The translations under genes and the position numbers were made by a program. 5,057 nt of DNA from an uncultured Verrucomicrobiota bacterium. Its GTDB lineage: Bacteria > Verrucomicrobiota > Verrucomicrobiae > Opitutales > Opitutaceae. Below the pieces are notes generated by a model. The model saw only the letters and a program-made list of their open reading frames with translations. It did not search any database and was not told the DNA's origin. The DNA lies in the NCBI GenBank assembly GCA_946481225.1, contig CAMLNJ010000269.1, positions 1 through 5,057 of the forward strand. Reading direction: 5' to 3'. This document shows positions 1-4,391 of this stretch, piece by piece (the stretch's first letter is position 1; every line of letters begins with the position of its first letter).

Positions 1-254
1 ACGCGGCTGGCGCTCGGCGTGGTGAGGAGCAGCGCGGCGCCGGTGTCGACCGCGACGGATGATTCGAGCCGGTCGCCGGACAGGATGCCCGCGGTGGGAT
101 TGACCACCTGCACAAGGAGCGTGCGCGTATCGGCGGCCCAGTAGGGCTTGCTCAGATGGAAGGGTGCGTGGAAGGCCTGCGCGGCCAGCGCGGTGACGCC
201 GTCGTCGGACCGAGCGGCGGCGCGGATCGCGAGGTGTCCGTGAAAGTCGGCCAT
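1..254 (-). CDS. ureD: Urease accessory protein UreD (UreH), N-terminal part, runs off left edge
   Basis: UreD is the scaffold of the UreD-UreF-UreG complex that binds apo-urease in the cytoplasm and directs nickel and CO2 to the active site. Only the first 84 residues are in the window. The diagnostic stretch is NPTAGILSGDRLE (about residues 52-64), followed by an acidic strand and LLLTTPSASR (75-84), matching the UreD family pattern NPxGGxxxGDxL...LTTPxA. The ATG at 252-254 is chosen because an in-frame TAA lies a few codons upstream inside the repeat arm, and no other good start intervenes. No Shine-Dalgarno sequence is visible upstream. It is the last accessory gene seen, 425 bases beyond ureG, an unusually wide gap filled with repeats. 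UreD identity is near certain; whether the rest of the gene is intact cannot be seen. Confidence 0.93.
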   Translation of the reverse strand, partial: MADFHGHLAIRAAARSDDGVTALAAQAFHAPFHLSKPYWAADTRTLLVQVVNPTAGILSGDRLESSVAVDTGAALLLTTPSASR

Positions 255-270
255 CAGAAAGGCGACGAAG

Positions 271-349
271 TTTTAGCCGAGAAAGAACACATAGATCGCA
301 AAGATAACGCATTCCGTTCTTTGTGCTCTTTGCGTTCTCTCGCGGCCAA
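271..349. repeat. Inverted-repeat element, solo copy 1
   Basis: The left arm begins TTTTAGCCGAGAAAGAAC and the right arm ends TTCTCTCGCGGCCAA; the two are imperfect reverse complements around a short centre near 305-315. The arms are made of roughly 9-base units of the type AAAGAACGC or AAAGAGCAC. It lies 17 bases upstream of the ureD start, so it would form a hairpin in the ureD leader. This copy is the most diverged of the solo copies in its left arm. Confidence 0.85.
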
Positions 350-372
350 TTCAAGCTCTGGACTGTAGCCAA

Positions 373-426
373 GACGCGGAGGGGAGAGGTGTTCGGGGAG
401 ACCGGTCATCGGAAAAAGCAACGGAG
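373..426 (-). repeat. Decayed copy of the ureD start region (copy A)
   Basis: Read on the minus strand, this segment holds an ATG at 407-409 followed by bases resembling the start of ureD: ATGACCGGTCTCCCCGAACA against ATGGCCGACTTTCACGGACA. The 17 bases between this ATG and the next repeat (410-426) also resemble the 16 bases upstream of the real ureD ATG. The resemblance fades after about 35 coding bases. I read it as a duplicated and decayed fragment; chance similarity is less likely because both sides of the ATG match and the spacing to the repeat is conserved. Confidence 0.55.
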
Positions 427-504
427 TTTTAGCCGCAAAGAACGCAGAGAACACAAAGACCAATCCTGTCCGATCCTTGCGCTCTTTGCGTTCTTTTGCG
501 GCCA
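427..504. repeat. Inverted-repeat element, solo copy 2
   Basis: The left arm begins TTTTAGCCGCAAAGAACGC and the right arm ends GCGTTCTTTTGCGGCCA. The arms pair over about 30 bases around an unpaired centre (about 460-473) that contains TGTCCGATC. It has the same orientation as copy 1: the TTTTAGCC end on the left and the TGGCC end on the right. Confidence 0.9.
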
Positions 505-543
505 CCTCAGGTTCGAAGCCGGGGTTTCACACCGGGGGGCTTT

Positions 544-602
544 GGCGCGAAGGGGATGGTGTTCAAAAAGCCGGTCATGGCAAAGTTGCGAGGGAACGGA
601 AA
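544..602 (-). repeat. Second decayed copy of the ureD start region (copy B)
   Basis: Positions 544-578 closely match 373-409 on the same strand. Shared words are GAGGGG/AAGGGG, GGTGTTC and CCGGTCAT, with a one-base indel. On the minus strand this gives an ATG at 576-578 followed by ACCGGCTTTTTGAACACC. It lies about 25 bases from solo repeat 3, as copy A lies 17 bases from solo repeat 2. With copy A and the true ureD start it forms a three-step series with a period of about 155-175 bases. Confidence 0.5.
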
Positions 603-679
603 TTTGGCCGCAAAGAACACAGAGAGCGCAGAGAAAAATGATTCTGATCTTTGTGCTCTTTGCGTTCTTTGTGGCTAAA
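603..679. repeat. Inverted-repeat element, solo copy 3, abutting the ureG stop
   Basis: The left arm begins TTTGGCCGCAAAGAACAC and the right arm ends TTCTTTGTGGCTAAA. The stem is about 30 bases around a centre near 634-646. Its ends are reversed relative to copies 1 and 2: the GGCC end is on the left and the AGCC end on the right, so it is inserted in the opposite orientation. The last repeat base (679) directly touches the ureG stop codon (680-682), so the element would form a hairpin at the 3' end of the ureG message. Confidence 0.9.
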
Positions 680-1300
680 TCAGGGCCTGGGCTGAGTGGC
701 GAAAAGGACCTGCTTCTCGATCCACTCGATGACCTGGTCGAGGTTGTGCTCGCGCTTGAGGTCGCAGAAGAGGAAGGGACGCGGACCACGTTGCACTTTT
801 GCGTCTCGGTCCATCACGGAGAGGTCGGCGCCGACGAGCGGGGCGAGGTCGATTTTGTTGATGATGAGCAGATCGCTGTGACGGATGGCGGGGCCGCCCT
901 TGCGGGGGATCTTTTCGCCCTCGGCGACGTCGATAACGTAGATGAAGGCGTCGACCAGCTCAGGCGAAAAGGTGGCGGTGAGGTTGTCGCCGCCGCTCTC
1001 GACGAGGACGAGCTGGAGGTCTGGGAACAGCTTCTCGAGCGCCTGGCAGGCCTGCTCGTTCATTGTGGTATCGTCGCGGATGGCGGTGTGCGGGCATCCG
1101 CCCGTCTCCACGCCGCGGATACGCTCGGCGGGCAACGCGCTCTGGCGGACGAGGAACTCGGCGTCCTCGGAGCAGTAGATGTCGTTGGTGACGACGCCCA
1201 TCGAGTAGCGCTCTCGGAGTTGCTGGCAGAGCTTGAGGCAGAGCATGGTTTTTCCGGAGCCGACGGGGCCGCCGATGCCGATGCGAGGGGGACGATTCAT
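680..1300 (-). CDS. ureG: Urease accessory GTPase UreG
   Basis: UreG is the SIMIBI-class GTPase whose GTP-driven dimerisation carries nickel to the UreD-UreF-apo-urease complex. The 206-residue product has the usual full length. Visible motifs, in order: P-loop GPVGSGKT (11-18), switch I region [13 protein letters not shown] (38-50), the nickel-binding Cys-Pro-His motif (C69-P70-H71) in [20 protein letters not shown] (101-107) and the guanine-specificity motif NKID (148-151). All catalytic and metal residues expected for the family are present. The start is the ATG at 1298-1300, giving the family's normal N-terminus; the bases before it are pyrimidine-rich with no Shine-Dalgarno sequence. It lies between ureF and ureD on the same strand, flanked on both sides by hairpin repeats. 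Identity is certain. Confidence 0.98.
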   Translation of the reverse strand: MNRPPRIGIGGPVGSGKTMLCLKLCQQLRERYSMGVVTNDIYCSEDAEFLVRQSALPAERIRGVETGGCPHTAIRDDTTMNEQACQALEKLFPDLQLVLVESGGDNLTATFSPELVDAFIYVIDVAEGEKIPRKGGPAIRHSDLLIINKIDLAPLVGADLSVMDRDAKVQRGPRPFLFCDLKREHNLDQVIEWIEKQVLFATQPRP

Positions 1301-1321
1301 GGGGGAGAAAGGACGAAGAGT

Positions 1322-1415
1322 TTAAACCACGGAGAACACGGAGGACACAGAGAGGAAGGAGAGATTTCAGAAACTCGTTCTGAACCTCCGCGCTCTCCGG
1401 GTCCTCCGTGGTTAA
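1322..1415. repeat. Inverted-repeat element of a second sequence family, between ureF and ureG
   Basis: The left arm begins TTAAACCACGGAGAACACGG and the right arm ends GGGTCCTCCGTGGTTAA. The arms are near reverse complements with the same 9-base rhythm as the other repeats, but built from units like ACGGAGGAC in place of AAAGAACGC. The centre near 1355-1385 contains a small inner inverted pair, TCAGAAAC and GTTCTGA. It nearly fills the 123-base gap between the ureF stop and the ureG start. Confidence 0.88.
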
Positions 1416-1423
1416 TAAATAGG

Positions 1424-2131
1424 TCAGGAAATGAACATGCGGGCGTCGGCGGTTTCGTGGCGGGCGCTGGCGATATCGAGCCAAGGGTTGAACCAGCCGA
1501 TTTCGTCGAGCGGGACGGTGGCGGCGTGGGCGATGGCTTCGGGCGCGGAGGAGAGTGCTTCGGTGAGCACGGACTGGCCGGCGTTCTGGCCGATGCGGAG
1601 GAGTTTCATCGCGGCGGAGAGCGTGGCGGAAAGCGTCGAGTAGCAGATGCCGGCCAGCACGGCGTCGCGAGGCGCGCCGAGGATACACCCCTCGAGCGCG
1701 GCGGAGACAGCGGCGGAAAAGGGCCAGGCGCCGGCGGCGGCGCGGGCAAGGTAGTCGGTGCCGAGCGGGTGCGCATGGAGCCGCGCGGCAAGTTCGGCGC
1801 GCTGGCGGCCGATGTTCTCGGTCGCGGTGCGCAGCTCGCGGGGGCTTTTGAGCGCATGGGAAAGGATGCAAAGCTCGGCTACGCGATCCCAGTCGGGCGC
1901 GGCCGGATCAAGCGCGGCATAGGCGTGAGCCGCAAGCGGCAGCTCGGCGTGGCGAAGAGTCGGAAGGACGGAGAGACGAAAAAAGTCGGCGAGCGTGGCG
2001 CGATCGCGAACGACGCCAAGCTCAACGAGGCCTTCGAGACCGAAGGAGTGGGCGTAGCCGCCCGTCGGGTAGAAGGAATCGCCGGCCTGGAGCAGGCCGA
2101 TGAGCCAGGCGGTGCGCGCGGTATCGGACAT
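1424..2131 (-). CDS. ureF: Urease accessory protein UreF
   Basis: UreF bridges UreD and UreG in the cytoplasmic urease activation complex and controls UreG GTPase activity. The 235-residue product is of normal length and mostly helical and alanine-rich. It carries the family's N-terminal motif DSFYPTGGYAHSFGLE (18-33) and the characteristic C-terminal tail WLDIASARHETADARMFIS, ending in the short hydrophobic-Ser tail that contacts UreD and UreG in known homologues. The ATG at 2129-2131 is chosen; an extension to a TTG at 2161 would only add repeat-derived residues (LRSLRSFAAK). The start sits one base after the TAA of the GxxExxY gene (TAAAATG), so translation could be coupled to it. There is no clear Shine-Dalgarno sequence; the leader is the repeat arm. 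Identity is certain, the start well supported. Confidence 0.97.
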   Translation of the reverse strand: MSDTARTAWLIGLLQAGDSFYPTGGYAHSFGLEGLVELGVVRDRATLADFFRLSVLPTLRHAELPLAAHAYAALDPAAPDWDRVAELCILSHALKSPRELRTATENIGRQRAELAARLHAHPLGTDYLARAAAGAWPFSAAVSAALEGCILGAPRDAVLAGICYSTLSATLSAAMKLLRIGQNAGQSVLTEALSSAPEAIAHAATVPLDEIGWFNPWLDIASARHETADARMFIS

Positions 2132-2165
2132 TTTAGCCGCGAAAGAACGCAAAGAGCGCAAAGAA
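2131..2165. repeat. Left terminal inverted arm of the GxxExxY element
   Basis: Starts TTTTAGCCGCGAAAGAACGC and continues in 9-base units (CAAAGAGCG-type). Only one arm is present here; no complementary arm follows within 80 bases, unlike the solo copies. On the minus strand it encodes the last residues of the GxxExxY protein and its TAA stop (2133-2135), and its outermost base is the first base of the ureF ATG. Confidence 0.85.
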
Positions 2166-2579
2166 AGGCAGCAAGGCCGAGACGAAAGGGGGCAGACTAG
2201 GCGGCATGGAAGAGCGGACGTATTTCTTTATTTGAAACCGATAGGAGCCGAAGTTGATGAGCATACCGTGCTCGATCCGGGTGGACTTCAGGTAGCCGAG
2301 CAGTTGCGCCGTGTGCTCATCGGCTAGCGTCTTCACGGCCTTGAGCTCCACTACCAGACGGTCCTCAACGATGAGATCGGCGAAATATTCGCCTACCACG
2401 GTGCCGTCTTCGTCACGGACTTTAATAGGGTGCTGCTGATTCACGTTAAGCCCGACGAGGCGGAGTCGATGAACCAGCGCATTTTCGTAGACTTTCTCCA
2501 TGTGCCCGTGCGCGTGGTAGAGGTGAATAGCGTAGGACGTTTCGCGCACGAGGTCACAGAGTTCGTTGATGGATCTCAT
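2133..2579 (-). CDS. GxxExxY family protein (PD-(D/E)XK nuclease-like)
   Basis: A 148-residue protein of the GxxExxY family, whose fold is related to PD-(D/E)XK nucleases (PDDEXK_3-type) and whose function is unknown. The naming motif is G25-H-M-E28-K-V-Y31. The putative nuclease core is seen as D68 in EYFADLIVE and E78-x-K80 in VVELKA, followed by QLLGYL (92-97) and HGMLINFGS (104-112). These match family consensus positions, so the fold looks intact. The ATG at 2577-2579 is preceded by a purine run supplied by the repeat arm. The last residues (about 137-148, LPFFALFAFFRG) are encoded by the other repeat arm and are not part of the conserved domain. It interrupts a urease accessory cluster, 44 bases after ureE and one base before ureF. 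No role in nickel delivery is known for the family; I regard it as a passenger or as the driver of the surrounding repeat. Confidence 0.9.
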   Translation of the reverse strand: MRSINELCDLVRETSYAIHLYHAHGHMEKVYENALVHRLRLVGLNVNQQHPIKVRDEDGTVVGEYFADLIVEDRLVVELKAVKTLADEHTAQLLGYLKSTRIEHGMLINFGSYRFQIKKYVRSSMPPSLPPFVSALLPFFALFAFFRG

Positions 2580-2584
2580 GATGA

Positions 2585-2592
2585 TCTTCTTT
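2585..2592 (-). promoter_or_regulatory. Purine-rich ribosome binding site supplied by the repeat arm
   Basis: On the minus strand AAAGAAGA lies five bases before the GxxExxY ATG. It is only a weak match to the anti-Shine-Dalgarno complement, but it is better than the leader of any other minus-strand gene here, and most of it belongs to the terminal repeat arm. Confidence 0.35.
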
Positions 2593-2621
2593 GTGTTCTT
2601 TGCGTTCTTTTGCGGCCAAAA
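2587..2621. repeat. Right terminal inverted arm of the GxxExxY element
   Basis: Ends GCGTTCTTTTGCGGCCAAAA; reverse complement of the arm at 2131-2165 with four A/G differences. Just inside it lies GATC, also found at the same place in solo copies 2, 3 and 4 (centre next to CTTTGTG). Its outer end is two bases from the ureE stop codon (2624-2626). Confidence 0.85.
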
Positions 2622-2623
2622 AC

Positions 2624-3097
2624 TCAGTGTTTGTGACTGGGGCCGAGGTCGTCGACGAGGGGCTTGTTAAGGCTGCGTTTGAAGCGGCCAGGACGGAAGA
2701 CGGCGGTGGTGGGCGCGTAGGCGATCTGGATGCGGGCGAGGAGCTGGCGGGCGGCCGGTTCGTCCGGCGTGAGAAGGCGCGTCGCCTCGGAGGAAAACTC
2801 GAGGTGGAGGTTGCCAACGGCCCAGCCGATGCCGGCGGCGGCGGAGGCGGGCAAATCGGCGAGGACGATCTCGAGAACCGGCTCGGGCTCTTGAACGATC
2901 ACGTAGCGGGCGGCGGCGGTTTGGTGAAACGTGTCTCCGGATTGAAGCGGTTTCGCGAGTTGGAAGCCGAAGTCCGTGCCGTCGGAGGCAACGCCGCGCC
3001 AAAGACGCTTGGCGAGGGTTCGCCGGTCAACGCGCAACTCGACGACGGGGAGAGCGGAACCTGACGCGGAAAAGGCAGCGTGGACCAAGTGCAACAT
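2624..3097 (-). CDS. ureE: Urease accessory protein UreE (nickel metallochaperone)
   Basis: UreE is a dimeric cytoplasmic nickel chaperone that hands nickel to UreG. The 157-residue product shows the two-domain plan: an N-terminal beta domain beginning MLHLVHAAF with LPVVELRVDRRTLAKRLWRG (16-35), and a C-terminal metal-binding domain with AVGNLHLEF (93-101), whose H98 aligns with the conserved dimer-interface nickel-binding histidine in the family motif GNRH. The arginine of that motif is a leucine here. The C-terminus ends SHKH, a minimal version of the histidine tail. The ATG at 3095-3097 gives the usual family N-terminus; a GTG four codons upstream is possible, and no Shine-Dalgarno sequence separates them. 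It is the first gene of the minus-strand cluster. Confidence is high because of position and motifs, although UreE is the least conserved urease accessory protein. Confidence 0.9.
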   Translation of the reverse strand: MLHLVHAAFSASGSALPVVELRVDRRTLAKRLWRGVASDGTDFGFQLAKPLQSGDTFHQTAAARYVIVQEPEPVLEIVLADLPASAAAGIGWAVGNLHLEFSSEATRLLTPDEPAARQLLARIQIAYAPTTAVFRPGRFKRSLNKPLVDDLGPSHKH

Positions 3098-3200
3098 GCG
3101 ATGCGGCACGATAAGCAAGGAACGGGCCGAAGGCCGCGCCTTTGTCAGCACGAAACCCGGCGGCCGCGAGCCCGCGTCGGCCGGACCCCGCGGAAAGCCG

Positions 3201-3277
3201 ATTAGCCGCAAAGAACACAGAGAGAGCGGAGAAAAGCACTTTCCGATCTTTGTGCTCTTTACGTTCCTTGTGGATAG
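3201..3277. repeat. Inverted-repeat element, solo copy 4
   Basis: The left arm begins ATTAGCCGCAAAGAACACAG; the right arm ends CTCTTTACGTTCCTTGTGGA. The arms pair over nearly 30 bases with a centre holding TTTCCGATC, close to the centre of copy 2. It lies about 100 bases upstream of ureE, outside the gene cluster proper, and seven bases from the next inverted repeat. The right end is degraded relative to the other copies. Confidence 0.88.
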
Positions 3278-3284
3278 GCCGCGT

Positions 3285-3444
3285 CTTGTAAATAACTCGG
3301 TCCGGTGGAGGCGGGAAACCGCGCTCGGCCAAGACGCGAAAGGCGGAGGTGGGCCTCCAGCCCATGCGCCTTTCGCAACGCAGGCCCAGCGCGGTTTCCC
3401 GTTCTCCCTGCCGGCCTCCGGCGACGGGCTGATTTATTTACGAG
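3285..3444. repeat. 160-base long inverted repeat of a different family (MITE-like)
   Basis: The outer ends CTTGTAAATAACTC (3285-3298) and GATTTATTTACGAG (3431-3444) are reverse complements at 12 of 14 positions. Inside are a perfect 13-base inverted pair, GGGAAACCGCGCT (3313-3325) and AGCGCGGTTTCCC (3388-3400), a perfect 10-base pair, GCGAAAGGCG (3336-3345) and CGCCTTTCGC (3367-3376), and a central TGGGC/GCCCA hairpin (3350-3354, 3360-3364). All pairs nest around the same centre, so the whole unit can fold into one long hairpin. It shares no sequence with the AAAGAACGC repeats. A short terminal-repeat element without a gene is the simplest reading. Confidence 0.75.
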
Positions 3445-3484
3445 TCACGACATGGAACCGCACCTCCGTCAGCAAGATCCATGG

Positions 3485-3514
3485 CCCCGTCCGCCGCGCG
3501 GCGACGGGGTTTTT
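3485..3514 (+). terminator. Intrinsic terminator, plus strand
   Basis: CCCCGT (3485-3490) pairs with ACGGGG (3504-3509), with an inner CGCC/GGCG pair around a GCGC loop and one bulged base, followed directly by TTTTT (3510-3514) and CTTT. There is no T run on the other side, so it acts only on plus-strand transcripts. No plus-strand gene precedes it in the window; the next gene, the response regulator, begins about 155 bases downstream. Confidence 0.7.
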
Positions 3515-3668
3515 CTTTGCCCCTCCACGCCCCGTCGTTTCGCCGGGACCTTCCCGCTCCGGGAAGCCGCTTCGCCCTGGCGCCGGGCTTGTCGGACGAG
3601 CCTCCCCGTCGTTACGCTCGCGATCCCCGTCATTTTGGCGGACCGGTTTCCCTTCGCCTTTTCGCCTC

Positions 3669-4391
3669 GTGTCCGATCCCGCCGCCACCTCCTCCGCCCC
3701 CCGCCCGCGCGTCCTCGTCGTCGAGGACGAAGCCAAGACCCGGGCCTCGCTCGCCGAGGGCCTGGGCATGCAGGATTGGGACGTCGTCGCCGTGGCGGGC
3801 GGGGACGAGGCCGCGTCCGTCCTCGAACGCCAAGTCTTCGACCTCATGGTTCTGGACTGGATGCTCCCCGGCCTTAGCGGACTCGAACTGCTCGCCCGCC
3901 TCCGCGCCCAGGGAAACCTCGCGCCCGTGCTCATGCTCACCGCGCGCACCGGCATCGACGACCGCGTCGCCGGCCTTGAGAAGGGCGCGGACGATTATCT
4001 CGCCAAGCCCTTCGCCTTCGCCGAGCTCGTGGCCCGCTGCCGCGCGCTCCTCCGCCGCCGCGCCGTCCCCCACCCGACGGCCGTCCTCGCCTGCGACGAT
4101 CTGCAACTCGACGTGCGCGCCCGCACCGCCCGACGCGGAGGGCGCGAAATCGCCCTCACGCCCCGCGAGGTCGACGTGCTCGAATACCTGCTGCGCCACC
4201 AGGGACAGGTCGTCACCCGCGAGATGCTCCAGCACGATGTGTGGCGGCAGCCCAAACGCTTCACCTCGCTCGACAACGTCATCGACGTGCAGATAGCCCG
4301 CCTGCGGCGCAAGGTCGACGAGGGCGCGGCGGAGAAACTCATCCACACGCTGCGCGGCCTCGGCTATCGGCTCGGGAAGGAGGCGCCGTGA
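3669..4391 (+). CDS. OmpR/PhoB-family response regulator
   Basis: A 240-residue cytoplasmic transcription factor activated by phosphotransfer from the adjacent kinase. The receiver domain spans about residues 14-127: acidic pair E19-D20, phospho-acceptor D63 in VLDWMLPGLSG, conserved T91 in MLTAR and K113 in AKPF. The winged-helix DNA-binding domain spans about 139-238, with LTPREVDVLEYLL (163-175), recognition helix NVIDVQIARLRRKVD (203-217) and wing THTLRG-like LIHTLRGLGYRL (224-235). All receiver key residues are intact. The GTG at 3669 is chosen because it places the receiver about 13 residues from the start, near family length; the frame is open further upstream, but that sequence is repeat-derived or low-complexity. 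No Shine-Dalgarno sequence precedes it. The KTRASLAEGL stretch after EDE recalls CusR/CopR-type metal regulators, but the signal cannot be assigned. Confidence 0.92.
   Translation: MSDPAATSSAPRPRVLVVEDEAKTRASLAEGLGMQDWDVVAVAGGDEAASVLERQVFDLMVLDWMLPGLSGLELLARLRAQGNLAPVLMLTARTGIDDRVAGLEKGADDYLAKPFAFAELVARCRALLRRRAVPHPTAVLACDDLQLDVRARTARRGGREIALTPREVDVLEYLLRHQGQVVTREMLQHDVWRQPKRFTSLDNVIDVQIARLRRKVDEGAAEKLIHTLRGLGYRLGKEAP
4377..4383 (+). promoter_or_regulatory. Ribosome binding site for the sensor kinase
   Basis: AAGGAGG, a full-strength Shine-Dalgarno core, lies four bases before the GTG at 4388, inside the end of the regulator gene. It decides the kinase start and is the only strong Shine-Dalgarno sequence I found in the window. 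Confidence 0.75.

Larger units (their letters stand above)
255..679. other. Repeat-filled gap between ureG and ureD
   Basis: No credible gene lies here. The gap is built of three hairpin repeats (271-349, 427-504, 603-679) separated by two spacers (350-426 and 505-602) that resemble each other and resemble the start region of ureD. Short open frames crossing it, on both strands, are translations of the 9-base repeat units (peptides such as AAKERKERK or LFAFF) and should not be annotated. The arrangement suggests stepwise duplication of a repeat plus adjoining sequence. Confidence 0.8.
2131..2621. mobile_element. Candidate GxxExxY-bearing inverted-repeat element
   Basis: A 491-base unit bounded by two 35-base inverted arms (2131-2165 and 2587-2621) that agree at 31 of 35 positions by eye; all four differences are A/G changes. 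The ends are TTTTAGCC on one side and TTTTGGCC on the other, the same two end types as the solo repeats in this window. The only gene inside is the GxxExxY gene, filling almost the whole interior. No target-site duplication is evident beyond the T/A runs. Seen: shared ends and gene bracketing. Inferred: that the unit moves, or moved, as one element. Alternatively, two solo repeats might have landed on either side of an existing gene; the single-arm structure on each side argues against this. Confidence 0.5.
3098..3668. other. Divergent intergenic region between ureE and the response regulator
   Basis: No supported gene. It should contain the promoters for both directions, but none is convincing in this GC-rich sequence. 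Contents in order: a GC-rich stretch with small GGCC hairpins (3098-3200), solo repeat 4 (3201-3277), a 160-base long inverted repeat (3285-3444), a small CATGGA/TCCATG inverted pair (3451-3456 and 3478-3483), a plus-strand terminator (3485-3514), and a pyrimidine-rich run into the regulator start with a small TTCCCG/CGGGAA hairpin near 3551-3564. The regulator frame stays open through the whole region, which I attribute to high GC. Confidence 0.75.

Noticed and set aside
254..505. Minus-strand open frame crossing solo repeats 1 and 2, whose stop overlaps the ureD ATG
   Set aside because: Its product is mostly repeat translation (KERKERK and LFAFF-like peptides) joined by decayed ureD start sequence; it resembles no protein family and the overlap is explained by the duplicated context.
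271..679. CRISPR array reading of the three regularly placed repeats
   Set aside because: The units are about 78 bases, internally palindromic, in mixed orientation and diverged from each other, and the spacers resemble one another; no Cas gene is present.
603..679. Intrinsic terminator for ureG
   Set aside because: The hairpin is long and abuts the stop codon, but no T run follows it on the minus strand and ureD continues on the same strand; it is better described as a repeat, although an effect on transcription is possible.
323..2200. Very long plus-strand open frame opposite ureG and ureF
   Set aside because: It is antisense to two certain genes and passes through three repeats; GC-rich codon use on the opposite strand explains the absence of stops.
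2131..2621. GxxExxY protein as a new urease accessory factor
   Set aside because: The family occurs in many unrelated contexts and has no metal-handling motif here; its position is explained by the surrounding repeat arms.
3100..3200. Minus-strand promoter for ureE with CTGACA as -35
   Set aside because: The only AT-rich candidate -10 (GCTTAT) lies about 26 bases away, too far for a standard promoter.
3589..3617. Possible sigma-70 promoter for the regulator: TTGTCG, 17 bases, TTACGC
   Set aside because: The spacing is right but the -10 match is poor, and such matches arise readily by chance; not strong enough to list.
2976..3668. N-terminal extension of the response regulator by some 230 residues
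   Set aside because: It would run antisense to ureE and through two repeats and a terminator, with no domain similarity; the receiver domain begins just after the GTG at 3669.
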